This document shows positions 1 to 12,389 of a stretch of 64,000 nt of DNA, one piece after another (the stretch's first letter is position 1; every line of letters starts with the position of its first letter). The stretch covers positions 16,471,937-16,535,936 of the forward strand of contig OZ018333.1 in the NCBI GenBank assembly GCA_963969495.1, written 5' to 3'. The notes under the pieces were generated by a model that was not told the DNA's origin, did no database searches, and saw only the letters and a list, made by a program, of their open reading frames with translations. The stretch is from Ceratothoa steindachneri (Eukaryota > Arthropoda > Malacostraca > Isopoda > Cymothoidae). The translations under genes and the position numbers were made by a program.

Positions 1-240
1 ACTTGAAATCTGTATGAGCCAGAGGGCCTCTCAACTCTAGTAGTGCTCTCTTTCTTTGGTCATCTCTTGTACCTCTTTGAAATCTCCAAGTATCTTTTGC
101 CCATGAAAAGACCAAACAAAGGGTGGAGGATGGTGTTAACCGGTCTATAAAGCTACTTAACATAAAGAGGGACGAAATTAATTTTAATTATGCATAACAC
201 TATATTTTAAGGGGCTGCCACATTCATTTTTTCATATTTT

Positions 241-1085
241 TACTATATTAGATTATCATATATGACATTCAAGATCATTAAAAGCCCTTTTATTCCTCCC
301 AAAATCATAATAGCCTACGGCGCCGTTTTTGAGATACAGGGGGTTATTTCAGAACCCACCCCTTGAAACCTGATATCATATAAATGGCTATAGAATTATT
401 AAAAATTAAGCATTTGAACTCAATTCATGACCAAAAGATTCACATATGATTTAGTTATCATTTGAATTCAGTTTTCTTTAGTTCCATTAAAATGTGTGTT
501 AATAGTAGACTAAAAATATTTTTCGGACAAGGTCAACTATATGTTTTCTTCTCAGTTAAAAACGGAAGTGGTAGGGTGAATAGTGGTAGTGTTATGAATG
601 CCCTGGAATTTAGTTCAATATATATATTCCAATGATGCTATAAATATAAACCAGTTCTCAGGCGCCGTTTGTTTTAGCAAATATTTAAAATCGCATGGTA
701 TAGTTTTGCGTTTTCTTCACAAATCAACTTTAAATATCTACGAAGAATTTCTACGAATGTATAAAATTTTGCATTATCATAATTTTCACTATGTTCTACT
801 CATGTTGCTAAAACAAAATATATATTATAAAAAGTGCATAAAATATGCAATAAAATTATATAAAATCAATGGTGTAGTTTGTTTGTTTTTTCACAAATTA
901 ACTATAAAGATCTAAGAAAAATCTTCCACGAATATATATAATTTTGCATTCTATTAATTTTAACTATGTTCTAGTCATGTTGCTAAAAGAATAATTAAAC
1001 CATAAAAAAGCATAAAAAATTGCAATAAAATGATATGCAAAACTAAAAAATGCGATTTTTGAACGAAAGAATTTGAAAAGTGACT
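241..1085. repeat. AT-rich dispersed repeat, copy A
   Basis: This non-coding AT-rich block is homologous, in the same orientation, to 1425-2440. Both share a leading segment containing the motif 'tgacatt..aga/gctcattaaaag', a central 'cttgaaacctgatatca' and a tail ending in 'gaacgaaagaatttgaaaag'. The right half holds two ~174-bp tandem units (starting near 697 and 871), each containing 'cactatgttcta' or a variant. The 105-codon reading frame inside it is probably fortuitous. I see no transposase or RT motif, so the repeat class is unknown. Bases 1-240 hold nothing I recognise. Confidence 0.75.
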
Positions 1086-1424
1086 AATGAACAAATGTTC
1101 TATCCCGTTAGGAAAGGGAGTTCATGGATTGGTTACTAAAAATAAAATAAAAAAAAAATAGGTACAAATTGACCAAGAGCAAATGGTGAAGGTCAGAAAA
1201 TTGATTAAAATCATACTATGGTTGTTTGCCTATCTGATGGAAGGCGCAAAATGAAAATATTTACTCCTAAACGTAGTTATTCTTAGGTTTAGAGTTAGGT
1301 GTTTGTCTTGTCTATGTTTGTAGAATCTACCGTACTACAGCTTTAAAGTTGTCAATTCGACTTAGGAAAAAACATTTGTGCGAGTTAAGAGGATACCAAC
1401 TTCATTTTTCCAACTTTATATTAC

Positions 1425-2440
1425 GTTAGATTATTATATATGACATTAAAGCTCATTAAAAGTACTTTTATTCCCGTCAAAATCTTAATGACCTACGGTG
1501 CCATTTTGGGGATACAGGGTGTTGTTTCGGACCCCCCTCTTGAAACCTGATATCAAATAAATAACTATAGAATTACTAAAAATTAAGCATTCGAACTCAA
1601 TTCACGACCAAAAGATGCAAATATGATTTAGTTATATTTTGAACTCAGATTTCCTTAGTTCCATCAAAAATTTCTGTTAATGGTAGACTAAAACATATAT
1701 TTTTCGGGCAAGGTCAACTATAGGCTTTGTTCTCAGTTGGAAGAGGGGGTGTTAAGTGAATAGTAGAGATGTTCTAAATACCGTGAAATTTAGTTTTAAT
1801 CTATATTCTATTGATGCTAAAAATATAAACCTGTTCTTAGGCGCCGTTTTTCTTTAGCAAATATTTAAAATCGCATGATATAGTTTCGCGTTTTCTTCAC
1901 AAAGTAATTTTAAAAATCTACGGAGAATTACCACGAATGTATAAAATTTTGCGTTATCATAATTTTCCCTATGTTCTAGTCATGTTGCCAAAACAAAATA
2001 TATACTATAAAAGGTGCATAAGCTTACAATAAAATTATATAAAACCAATGGTGTAGTTTTGTTTGTTTTTTTCACAAATTAACTTTAAATATCTAAGAAA
2101 ACATTCCACGAATGTATACACTTTGCATTCTCTTAATTTTCACTATGTTCTAGTCATGTTGCTAAAATTTATTATGCAATAAAATTTGCAATAGAATGAT
2201 ATAAAAATCAATGGTGTAGTTTTGTTGATTTTTTCACAAATTAACTTTAAATATCAAAGAAAAGTTTTGCACCAATGTATACAGTTTTGCATTATCTTAA
2301 TTTTCACTATGTTCTAGTTATGTTGCTAAAAAAATAATTATACTATAAAAAGTGCATAAAATTTGCAATAAAATGATATATAAAACCAAAAAATGCGAAT
2401 TTTGAACGAAAGAATTTGAAAAGTGACCAATGAAAATATG
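1425..2440. repeat. AT-rich dispersed repeat, copy B
   Basis: This is the second copy of the block at 241-1085, offset by about 1.18 kb. Here the internal ~165-174 bp unit occurs three times (near 1877, 2050 and 2213), compared with two in copy A, so unit number has changed since the duplication. No coding content is recognised. The pair could be two insertions of a non-autonomous element or one segmental duplication. Confidence 0.75.
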
Positions 2441-2601
2441 TGGTATGCCCTTAAATGTTTCCCTATAATTTAATAACCATTTCCCTGTGTGTAGTTAGAA
2501 TGGTTGATTAGAAATTAATTGTTACAGTTCATATTAACTATGACTTTAAAATACTTGAATTAGGTTATCTGGTGGTCTACCTTGGGTTAATGGGAAGAGA
2601 T

Positions 2602-2865
2602 TTAATCCCTTAAGACTTTTCTCATATGGCTTTTTTTTAAAAAAAACCTAGACATCATTTCGATAACTCTCCGTTTTATCCGTTCTATTTTGTTTATATC
2701 TTTTTGGTAGTAAAGGAACCAAGCTTGAAAACAGCGATCAAAAAGAGACCGAAATTTGGCTAGGTCCCGGTATGTGTGGAAACATGCAAGTTGTTCTTCT
2801 TTGCGGGCATACTTATCTTCACTTAGCGGAAGTGGCCGCTTGCAATAGCGAGGGTAGCGAGTCAA
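2602..2865 (-). pseudogene. LINE RT C-terminal fragment (CR1-like), degenerate
   Basis: The minus-strand frame contains 'QAWFLYYQKDINKIERIKRR', which resembles the region after the RT catalytic box of CR1/L2-type LINEs. In that family it reads roughly as a His-Leu-x-Tyr element, then QAWSP, then KDI..(L/I)E..Q.RA. The frame is short and the flanks have no matching sequence, so this is at most a remnant. It is unrelated to the plus-strand LINE that begins just downstream. Assignment rests on motif recall only. Confidence 0.35.
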
Positions 2866-2899
2866 AAGGATTTGGGGTGAGTTCTTGCCGTGCCCAACC

Positions 2900-4530
2900 T
2901 CCCGTTCTCTAGGCTCTGAACCCGCATCCTAGCCAGTCTTTCGTGACCTCTTTCTCCCTATTCTCTAGCCGGGATGCTGCTTCACCAGACTTAAATGCAC
3001 GTTGTGGTGCCGCTTAAGGCCGCCGAATGGACTTGACATCCAGTTACGGAGAACCACCCGACGAAATGTTAAAGTTAGTGAGTTCCGTTCTGCTTTCGCT
3101 TCATGTGAGGATACCACCCTAGGCCCGACGATATCCCGCATGACATGCTTCAAAACCTATGTGAGCAAGGTCTGGCTTTTTAATATATTTCAACAGGTTG
3201 GGTACATAAGATAACCACCAAACTACTTGCGAATGGTTAAGGTACTCTCTTTTCAAAATCGGAGACAAATCACTTTACCTCATATGATATTTTCCATAAT
3301 TCCATCGTTTCTTGCGTGCGCAAGGTTGGTAGAGAATTTGGTAAATGATAAAATAGCCTTTTTCCTAGAGAGTGGAGGCCACCTGTCTTCTGGGGATTCT
3401 GCAAATTCTATCCACGTTGAATGCTCTGCTCCGGGTAGGAAATACATTCTGCAAGGTCTTGTTTCGCAGAGAGCATTCCACTACACTTTTTTCTTCTCTG
3501 AGAAGGCCTATAATGGCCCTACGGTATTAGAGAGCATCCACACTATGTGGGCAAAGGGTTGGCTCCTAATTTTCATATTTGAATTTCTCCAATATCGTTG
3601 ATTCAGCGTAAGTGTACGAGGAGTCCTCTTCGGCCCCAGACAGCAAGGGCGGAAGTATCATCAATGTAACATTCTTTGGTCTGAGCATCAAAGGTATCCC
3701 CTGGGTGCTGCTGGAAGATCTCGCTACGCTCTCCGTATACAATCTTTCGATTTATTTTAGTGCGACCAAGATTCCAACACTAGAATGTCAACTCCAACAT
3801 GCATTTAATTGTATTTGGTTCTGCCCAGAACACCATCATTGTTGATACCACCATTGACTATTTCTCATCAAAACTTTGCTCCAAAAGCTTCCTTAGCGAT
3901 AGGAGTATTGCATTTGGCATTGTGGGAGCATAATTCGTGTTATGTTGGATCAGTCTCAATGCATGTGGAGTATGGGTCAGCTTCCACGCCGTATCCCTTC
4001 TGTCTAAGGTCAGAGAGGTTCTACCAAGCGTCGTATCAATTTTCACGGAGAGCTGTTTACTATACACCGCTCACGGAGGAAATGACGGTTTGTATTCGGT
4101 TCGAGTATCGTAGCGTGACATATAGCAACTAAAAGAGCTCACTGAGTGATCTCTGAACATTGTAATAATCTACGCACGCCATGAATAGAGGTATCTCTGA
4201 TGCCACGGTTGCAGCGACTAGGCTGGATTTCTATATTATCTACTCTTGTGTCTCTGGCCATGTCGGGATTGCCGATGACCGCGCTAAAAGACAAGCCTGG
4301 GCTGGGCAACCAGACCAGCATTTCTCTCTTCGTCACAATGACTACATGACACGAATCAGGTTGGTCCTTTGGGTTTCGTGACAAATAAGATAGTAAACGG
4401 TTAGTGGGAACATAAAGTTGCATGTCATCCTACGCAAACTGTCCCTTGGACAAATCTGTCAATGTGTCAAGATAGTGAGGTCCCCTTCTGTCGTCTCCGA
4501 AATGGGAACATTCGTGATATTTTTTTTAAA
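2900..4530 (+). pseudogene. Jockey-like LINE, RT plus RNase H relic
   Basis: Pieces of one LINE ORF2 lie in order across several frames. Near 3080-3150 is the region before the RT ('SEFRSAF', 'DTTLGP'). At 3330-3400 is 'VNDKIAFFLESGGHLS', at 3500-3600 a 'SEKAYN' piece matching the FDLEKAYD box, and at 3660-3830 'GLSIKGI' and 'VYNLSIYFSATK', matching the box with the catalytic YVDD (the Asp pair is lost, reading YNLS). From 3980 to 4520 is RNase H plus tail; 'SGHVGIADDRAK' aligns with the better-preserved copy at 13739-14570. Many stops and indels show that it is dead. An A-rich stretch follows at 4530-4620. The same family recurs at 12640-14812, 36262-37570 (minus) and 63447-63930. Confidence 0.75.
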
Positions 4531-5433
4531 ATTGAAAAGCACAAAAATAAAAAAAATAGGAACAAAGACTATGAAACTAGCTAAAAAAAAAAATAAAAAA
4601 AAAACAAGATAAGAAAAAAAGGAGCAAGAGTAAAGGTGCTCCGGTGGAGGAGGAAGCCTCACAAGTGTGTCCAATTCTGAGAAGACAGAAAGCAACATGT
4701 GTCCACGTGTAGTACCACAACTTTCGCCATTAGGTATTTAGAAAAACCAAAGAATGAAACCAGATATTACATCAGGTATAAATGCGCACCCAGCCACACA
4801 GGTACTGTGCGTGGGTGGAAGGAGTTGCGACACTTTTGTATTCCTGGAAGGTGTGTAGAGGTCTGACCCCCCCCCCTTCCTCATCAAATATGATTCCTTG
4901 AAGGCAAATAACTAAAGTGAAGAGTGAGAAAACAATCCACCGCCTCTCTCTCTCTCTCTCTCTCTCTCCAACATTAATTAGCCCGAAGATCTGGTGAAGC
5001 ACTCGAGTCCACTCCTTCCATTGCCTCAAAACGCCCCACTGACGAGGCACTCTTATGGCTTGCCCTAGCTAGTTATCTGCTAGAGGGCGTCCATTGTATA
5101 CCTCCAAGTAGCATTAGGCAGAAGTGAGGCAACTGGGGTTCTCTTACTAGTGCTCTCATTTAGGCGTGGACTTGGAATTGACGGGAGTTCTCTTCTACCT
5201 TCCTGTACTTTTGCTTCCTTCAATTATAAGGTCTCTTGGAAAGAGTGTGGCCGATTTGTATTCTTCAAAGCAGTCATGCGATGGAGAGATGGCCCTTTGG
5301 TATAGTCACGAGCAGTAATTGTGCCCTTTAATGAGAAAGCCAGAAAAGGATGAGGCTTGGTGTAGTTAGAACCAGCAGAATTGTTCAGACTGGACTGAAA
5401 GAGCCAGAAGAGGGTGTGTTTTTTAGGTTTGGA
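4531..5433. other. No gene recognised; A-rich tract and (CT)n
   Basis: The stretch begins with A-rich sequence (4531-4620) that probably tails the preceding LINE. A (CT)n microsatellite lies at 4947-4969. The remainder has short open frames on both strands with no recognisable domain. Some wording ('gagccagaagagg', 'agtgctctc') loosely recalls bases 20-60, but the match is too weak to call a repeat. Confidence 0.5.
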
Positions 5434-5855
5434 GTTATAGCAATGCTTATGGGCATTTCTATAATAAAAACCTCCTGGGAAACTTAAATATATATATATT
5501 CATCAATTATTATGTAAAATTCATATCATGCAATTATTTTACTTAACTTTGTCAATTTAGGCGTTCAATTATTTTACTTAACTTTTGTAAATTAAATCAT
5601 ATTTCATGTACAACTTAATAATTAATTAATTTATTTATCTTACTTGTCAATTCATTTAATGTACTACTGTTTCAAATAACATCTCTTAAATTTCACACAC
5701 AAACAAACAAGCAAACACACGCTTTCAGCTCGAACTTTAGAACAATATTCTTTCCCATTCGACTCTCACCATTCTCCGTATAAAGGTCGGTAATCAATCC
5801 TTCTGCAATTAGTCATTTACCTCCAAACAAATCATACTTAGTTTAATTCCACATC
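5434..5855 (+). repeat. Long terminal repeat, left (copy 1)
   Basis: This aligns with 6377-6805. The block is AT-rich, contains a short (TA)n near 5490 where the right repeat has about 14 TA units, and runs to 'gtttaattc.acatc', where the two diverge. I cannot fix the true LTR end. Confidence 0.6.
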
Positions 5856-6010
5856 GACCGCCTAAAACCAGCTTATACCGAAAATGTTCATCTAGAACCC
5901 TAATCAACTCATTCTCTTCCTACTATACCCCTTTATGGTACAGTAATCCCCCAAAACAACCTCAACTCCACCTTTTAATCTACTCCTGCCTCTCCAAGCC
6001 ACCTTCTGCT

Positions 6011-6360
6011 TTGCTACCTCCTCCTCCTTTGTTGCAGGAACCCTCGTCGGCAGAAGTGGTTAGTCAAGAGCAAATCTCTCCCCCACTGGTCACTCCATCA
6101 GCGGACAACGGGACTCAAGACTCCCACATCCCGCTTGACGCCATCTCGGAAGGAACCAACAAGCGGATCACCTTCGCTCCATCAACCTTCTATCGTGCCA
6201 GTGCCTCGTTCAATGCTAATGGCATTGCCACTGCCACAGCAAATCTGTGTCCACGTACCCGCAGGCAAACCAATGGCACTGTCCCACGCTCCGGTCACGT
6301 CGTCAGCAGGCCTCGTCTGTACTCGGACTGGCAATCTCAAAATAGTAAAGGGGGGTTAAC
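6011..6360 (+). pseudogene. LTR-retrotransposon Pol C-terminal tail
   Basis: The frame reads a Ser/Thr/Pro-rich segment and then 'RSGHVVSRPRLYSDW', which resembles the basic 'RSGR.V..P.RY' tail ending many Ty3/gypsy Pol proteins just upstream of the 3' LTR. A polypyrimidine run followed by CAG at 6025-6037 looks like a splice acceptor in front of the first conserved codon. No catalytic domain is present. The direct counterpart is 32150-32490, and the two stay largely alignable in the same frame. The downstream repeat starts within about 20 bp, as expected for a 3' LTR. The family assignment to gypsy is inference. Confidence 0.5.
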
Positions 6361-6376
6361 CTCTTACGGGGTGGAG

Positions 6377-6880
6377 TGTTATAGTAATGCCTCTGGGCAT
6401 TTCTATAATAAAAACCTCCTGGGAAACTTATATATATATATATATATATATATATCAATTATTATGTAAAATTCATATCATGCAATTATTTTACTTAACT
6501 TTGTTAATTTAATCGTTCAATCATTTTACTTAACTTTTGTAAATTAAATCATATTTTATGTACAACTTAATAATTAATTAATTCACTTATCTTACTTGTA
6601 AATTCATTTAACGTGCTACTGTTTCAAAAAACATCTCTTAAAATTTCACACACAAACAAACAAACACACGCTTTCAGCTCGACCTTCTGGAACAATATTC
6701 TTTCCCATTCGACTCTCACCATTCTCCGTATCAAGGTCGGTAATCATTCCTTCTACAATTAGTCATTTACCTCCAAACAAATCACACTTAGTTTAATTCT
6801 ACATCTTCTCGCAATTCTCTGCAAACGACCATACGAGAGTAGGTCCTAATTTTATTTACTTCTCGTATTTGCAGTCTCCA
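6377..6880 (+). repeat. Long terminal repeat, right (copy 1)
   Basis: This matches 5434-5855, with a longer (TA)n at 6428-6454. It continues past the end of the homology with the left copy into 'cgtatttgcagtctcc'. The right boundary is approximate. Confidence 0.6.
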
Positions 6881-7790
6881 ATTCAGTCCATCGTAGTCAC
6901 CATATTATTTCACCATATTATTTCATATTTATTTCACGTACTTCATTTCTCTTCACATCTCGTTACTGTAAATCATATTTTACCATATCTTACATTGTAT
7001 ACCTAATCCAACTTATCTCATTGTACATTCGTTTGTTCTATGAATATATTTATATTTGTTTAATTGTTTTTCTTAAAACCCAGTTCATTATTTCAAAATT
7101 TATTTCGCTTTCGTCTTAGGCCTAAAAACTAGCAGGCAACAACTTCGATCAAACAAATTTATGGTTATGGTTTTCGAAACGCTATTTAGGCTGATTTATT
7201 AACGGAAAATAAATCCCATGAAAAACCATATAGTATAGAATCATATTTCACTGCACCCTAAACGGCCAGGACTTCCCTTTCAAAAAAATATGCATCCCAA
7301 TACTTTGAAGAAACGAGGTAATTCACTTAAATTTATCAACTTGACACCCAGTACACTACCCAATGATCGAGTTTTCACCCCTTCCAATATTTATGAACTT
7401 CACGATGTATCAGTTTAGTGGGTTGAATTTAAATACCGTGAATGCAGCCCGCTCCTCTCCTCACTCCAATAGTATGGGAGAGGAGTAGGAATGCAAATAA
7501 TGGACCACTAAGTTTTCCTCTATTACTATAAAAAAACAAACAAGCTAATGTGAAATCTATTCCAAAATTTTACGCATTCTATGCTTTCAAGCATCTTCTA
7601 TAAAAATAAATTTACAGTGGTCATTTCAGTTCTAAATGCATTTCTTTTCACAATATAATTTTGTTCGAAACTCGGCCATGAAATGATATTCATATTTGTT
7701 CCTCGAAGGTTCTAAAACCATTTTACTTTCAAAATCTATGCAGTATCGATAATCAAACCACTGAATGGCAGCGCCCAAGGTGAAAGTAGT
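6881..7790. other. No gene recognised
   Basis: AT-rich sequence with short frames and no motif I can name. There is a pyrimidine-rich segment around 7470-7490 but no repeat partner elsewhere in the window. The next recognisable feature is the endonuclease part of the LINE from about 7800. Confidence 0.5.
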
Positions 7791-7799
7791 TAATTCGAC

Positions 7800-9863
7800 C
7801 GCCACTGATCATCTTATCGGAAATGAGTCATCACTCGGGAGGCTCTCCCCGTGTACACCCATCCATTATTCATTTTGATCTTACCAGCAACTCAACTAAT
7901 AGCGGTGACTTTAACCCTCGACACTTGTATTACAATAATAACCGCAGAGGTCATGTTGTATTAGATGTCGTCTTACAAAAAGTTTTGCAAATCCTCAACA
8001 ATATAGACCCTACACACTGCCAGCTCAAGAAAAACTCTCACTCACATATATATAGATCTCTGCCTGTGTTCAATTGATTTCTGTCCTTACTATTTCATTA
8101 CACTGCTTGATGAGTTGTGTGTAGGTGATCACTACGCCCTACTATCAGATCTCCTTCGTATTTCTTCCATGTCTACAAAACATTCTTGGGGCTTCAAAGA
8201 AGTTGAATGGAAAGCCTCTGTAACGTCGTTCTCTTCAATAAAAGTATCCTATGTTATCACAAACTGTATTTCTCCATACAAGAGTTTGTGATACTCTTTG
8301 GAGCACCGGCCTGCAAACATGTTCCTTTCCGCACCTCTCCACTCAAATCCATATTTTTTGGACGGGTTTAGGAAACCTTCCTATATTAAGGAACTCATCC
8401 ATGCATTCTTTTCTTGTTAGAATTACGCCCCATCAGATCATTTATTTTATTCACATTTATTCAACACACCAATAATAATTTATTATGTTATTTTCCTATC
8501 CCCAATCTTTCCCTAAGAATGACGCCATAGCATCATCCTTCCTTTTCTCAAACCTGCCAAAGATACTTCCGGCGACACAAACTACCTGCCACTTTCGCCT
8601 TTTGAGCACATCGTAAATGTCCACCTGCCGCCTGATGTGGTACTTTGAAGAACAGCAACTCCTCTCTCCTTCCCAATTTGTGTTTCACCTAAATCGCTCC
8701 ACATTGGAACCGTTTCGTTTCCTTAGCCATGATATTGTCTTTGCCTTCTCAAAGGATATTTTGTTACCGCAATCTTCTTTGAATTGAGACAAAAACTATG
8801 ATACCGTCTGTGGGCGCTTGATTCTAAGCTGTACGACATAACTTTATTTATATGTAATTTCGTGAAAGAACCTTTCTTCTCTATCCACCATCGAGACGCC
8901 AGCTTTTCGAAATTTGTACAGCAAGAGAGTGTGCACAAAGGAAGCGTGCTTAGCACTACTCTCTATATAATAGCCAATCAACTCTTTCTCACGACATATC
9001 AAACCACTTATGCGCTGCTTCCCTTAAATAGGCAACACTGCTCTCTGGGTGACGGGCTCGTCTGCGTCGCTAGACAACACCCGACTTCCGCAACCGTCGA
9101 TACTGCTCTCTGGGTTACAGGCTCTTCTGTGTCGCTAGACAACACCCTACTTCAGCAACCGTCGATTCAGTAGTGTCCAATCACTTATCTCCTGGAATCG
9201 CGTCTAAAACACCTGCCAAAACGTTTGTTCGCCATAAATCTACTCCTTGGATACGTCTTAATATTTCGAGATAGCCGATTAAATTTGCCACTTATGCCAA
9301 GTTCCATGGTCTTATATTTGATGAACGCATCACATGGCGGAGTAATACTGAGGACCTTACATTAAGATGAGTTCCTGTGCTTGCCGCTATGGCTTCTTTA
9401 TTGAAGCTAGATGGGGGGACTACATTGTATCCGATTCTAGATCAGACTCCTCCTTATGCGCTCTAAGCCCGCTCAAATTCTTTCCCCCGCGGTACTTCCG
9501 CCTGAATTTCCATCTTACACCTTCTATCTTTACACCTTCCATGTAGATCAACTCTTACAGACACTCGAACTTCATCCTTCTCCGTTGCGTTGGGGGGGAG
9601 CATCTATGCTACCTCTCTGGATTCACAGAAATGCTCAATTTTACGAACCTTTCCTAGGTTGCCCCAAGGGTCAGATCCCAGCCGTATCTTTATGCGCCAG
9701 ATTCTAAGAGCACGAAGACACTCACCTCCAGTGGATCCATGATTTAGTCTGACGGGTCGAAAACGTAAGCGGGTAGTAAAAGTGATGTCTTTTTACTCTT
9801 TTATCCTGTAATTCACCATCCTATCTACAGCATCACTTTTCACATCAGACTTTGTATCCCTCA
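7800..9863 (+). pseudogene. LINE with endonuclease and RT, degenerate (left part)
   Basis: Ordered remnants of a LINE ORF2 are visible. The APE endonuclease 'GDFNPRH' is near 7900, followed by 'RGHVV' and 'LNNIDPTH', then 'DHYALLSDLLRIS' (the SDH motif region) near 8130. The RT N-terminal part 'EEQQLLSPSQF' is near 8650, then 'RSTLEPFRFLSHDI' near 8700, 'QESVHKGSVLSTTL' (matching the GVPQGSVLS box) near 8920, and RT-tail text to about 9700. An RNase H start 'SDGSKT' lies near 9750. Stops and frameshifts are frequent. The sequence continues at 12390-12640 after the hAT insertion. It differs in sequence from the Jockey-like family at 2900-4530. Confidence 0.7.
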
Positions 9864-12389
9864 AGCTAGCCCAGGGGTTGGCAACTTTCAAAACTCAAAG
9901 GCCACTTGGACCCGTTTCCCACAGAAAAAAAACATACTGGGGCCCCAAACCTCTATGATATATTTGAAAAAACAATAGTCTGTTGAATTTATGAAATCAA
10001 AGAAATGCTACAGAGAAAACGAAATTTTATTTATATATACAAAGACAATGGAACTCCGAAAAAAAGCTGGCTTGAACACCCCTTACAAATAAAATGTTTA
10101 ATCTATTTGAGTCGTCCTCGTATTCACGAAATAAAAAGCCAAACATAAATAATCCTCCTGCTGCAAAGCTAAATTGGTGTCTGCTTCTATATGCCGTGAT
10201 TGTACAGTCAGCTGTCAACCTGAATAAAAAAGGACTATTCGACTGAACAATGTACAGTTTATACGAAAAATAATAGTCAATTAAAATATTTACTTTATCT
10301 GGTCAATGTGACTTTTGCTCCTGAACTTCAGTGCACATAAGGGCTGTAAGACGTCACCCTCATCTTTTCGAAAGATTGCTACCTGTCGTCTGTGAGGCCT
10401 GATCAATGTTTGTTTTTTTACATAGTTCATGGTGGAATAGACCTACTCACATACATATGTAGATCCGAAGATTGACAGGACTCCAATTGCATATTTTTCA
10501 TGCTGGAGTAAGCGTCGTGGGATGGCACTCCATGTTTCAAAAACAAGCTGTTCCTGTTTGGGAAGGTTTTCGATCTTACTTCATTTGTGATTGTAATTGT
10601 AAGCAAGCTTAGCCTTCTGAAGAGCCATATCTTCAAGATCAGTTGTCAATCGCTGGAACTTCAACACCCACATATCTTTGTCGGCTATGTCGGCCAGTTC
10701 CATTTCCAGATCTGGTTGACTCACACTTGCAAATGCACTCATATTCAGTAGGGATGGATCGACGGTCAGGGGAGTGACAGGGAAGAATAATGTGTTATTT
10801 TCATCTCCTAACTCACAGAATAGTTCCCTAAACGATGTTTGCATTGCGCTGATTGTGGACTGCAAATACTCTGAACTGATAATTTTGTGACTTTTTCGAA
10901 CTCTTTCAGAGAGGGGAAGTGAGACAACGTACCTCGCTGTAGATCCCTGGTAAACACTGTCAACTTGCACTCAAATGCAAAACCCCGTCCAGCTTGTGAA
11001 GAGCTGAGCCTCCATTTCCCTGTAGAGCTTTGCTTAGACTGTTTCGGTGCACTGTCATATCTATCATGAAGTGTAGGTTTTTCAACCACTCTGGTTGTTC
11101 TAACTCAGGAAAGGTGAGGCCTATGCTGCCCAGGAAAGTATTCACCAATTCCAGACACACGGTAAGGCATTTCAACACCTCCCTGGAAAACCACCGGATT
11201 TTATTATGCAGCAGGAGAACAGAATGCGCACCTTCCACCTCATCCACTAACAAACGAGCTGACGGTGATTTAAACCTTTTACCATTATTTTGTTTACAAT
11301 CTGAATGGCAACATTTATTACTTCTGTGCATTTCGGAGTATATTTTTGAGTGCACAATTCCACTTGGTGCGGGATGCAGTGAAATGTCAGCAGCGTTGTA
11401 CCCAGCCAGTTCTGTAGTAAAGCCACAAAACCATTCTGCACTCCTATCATACTCTGTGCCGCATTAATGGCTACTCACACTAAGTAGGTGGTGTTTATTT
11501 CTTTGGCCCTTAAATAATCCAGATAACAGCCTCAAGATGCCCCCCCTCCCTCCAGGGTTTTGCCTTTTACTGGTTTCAACACTTAATATGTTCCAGCAGA
11601 GTTCACATCGGCAGAACAATGTTATTTGTTTAGAATCACCATTGTCTTTGGACTCATCACAATCCATTGGTCTTTTATTTGCTGTCTGGTAAGGTTTTCT
11701 GCCATTTGGATGGTTTTGTCTTTGAACGTCTTCGACGAGAGAGGCATAGCTCTGATTTTCTATACAATTTCACTCATTTTCATTCTTGTTTTTTAAGTCC
11801 ATGAATAGATGTTCGGAAATCTTAGTGAATGATTCTTTTATATATTCTCCATCTATGAACGGCTTCTCGTCGTGCCTGACTATTTCCTAAACAACCACAA
11901 AATTAGCATATGTAGTTGAATTTGCAGACTTCATCAACTTCTTGGATTTATTTTGGCTCAGTTTAACCTTCCACATCAGTTCTAAAACGGCTTTTATTCT
12001 CTCATCTCCATCCGGATATTTTTCAGCCAAGGCTGTTTGCTTATTTTAGAAATGTCTTGCAACATTTGCTTTTTGTTGTTTGCCAATTTCTCACCATTCT
12101 CATCAGCAGTGAAAGCAAATGAATCTGTCCATGTAGCATTGGACATTTTATTTGCATCAGAAAATTTTCTCTTCCTAGATTTTTTCAGGATTCGCTTACC
12201 TTGGGTTTAAAATTTTAATAAATAAATAAATTAAAAAACTAACGAACTGAAATAAATTACATTTTAATTAAATGCTCGATAGCATAGCCATTCGCAAGGA
12301 GTGACGTACTGCGTCAGCGTCGCTTCTCCACCACAGGGAGCTACAGGGAGGGATAAAAGAGCCGTGGATTGCCGACCTCTGAGCTAGTC
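9864..12389 (-). mobile_element. hAT DNA transposon relic with 8-bp target duplication
   Basis: The element runs 9872-12381 (about 2.5 kb). The left end is 'caggggttggcaac' and the right end, reverse-complemented, is 'cagaggtcggcaat', a pair of hAT-type terminal inverted repeats. The 8 bp before the left end (9864-9871, agctagcc) match the 8 bp after the right end (12382-12389, agctagtc) at 7 of 8 positions, as expected for a hAT target duplication. Removing the element rejoins the RNase H region of the older LINE. The transposase on the minus strand is broken. Confidence 0.9.
10300..12200 (-). pseudogene. hAT transposase relic, GTF2IRD2/ZBED-like
   Basis: Reading the minus strand from about 12200, pieces follow the order of the hAT proteins related to the vertebrate GTF2IRD2 C-terminus. 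They are 'SNATWTDSFAF', 'LSSKTFKDKTIQMAENLT' near 11720, 'IGVQNGFVALLQNWL' with 'TFHCIPHQVELC' near 11400, 'EQPEWLKNLHFMIDMT' near 11080, 'DPSLLNMSAFASV' and 'PDLEMELADIADKDMW' near 10700, and 'VFETWSAIP' and 'VLSIFGSTYVCE' near 10450. The C-terminal dimerisation region is thus still visible. At least three frames and several stops are involved, so it cannot make a full transposase. The codons belong to the element at 9872-12381. Confidence 0.85.

Larger units (their letters stand above)
5434..6880 (+). mobile_element. LTR-type element, internally deleted, copy 1
   Basis: Two direct repeats (5434-5855 and from 6377) flank a short interior. Both start at 'ttatag.aatgc..tgggcatttctataataaaaacctcctggg' and align almost base for base for about 420 bp. 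The interior carries a Pol C-terminal reading frame (6011-6360) and nothing else: no gag, protease, RT or integrase. The same interior, starting at the same place, occurs between a second repeat pair at 31093-33343. That points to a non-autonomous derivative that transposed after the deletion. The right end of the second repeat is uncertain (about 6810-6880). Confidence 0.65.

Noticed and set aside
6011..6469. Host gene with Pro-rich N-terminus
   Set aside because: The same segment recurs between LTR-like repeats at 32150-32490, so it belongs to a retroelement.
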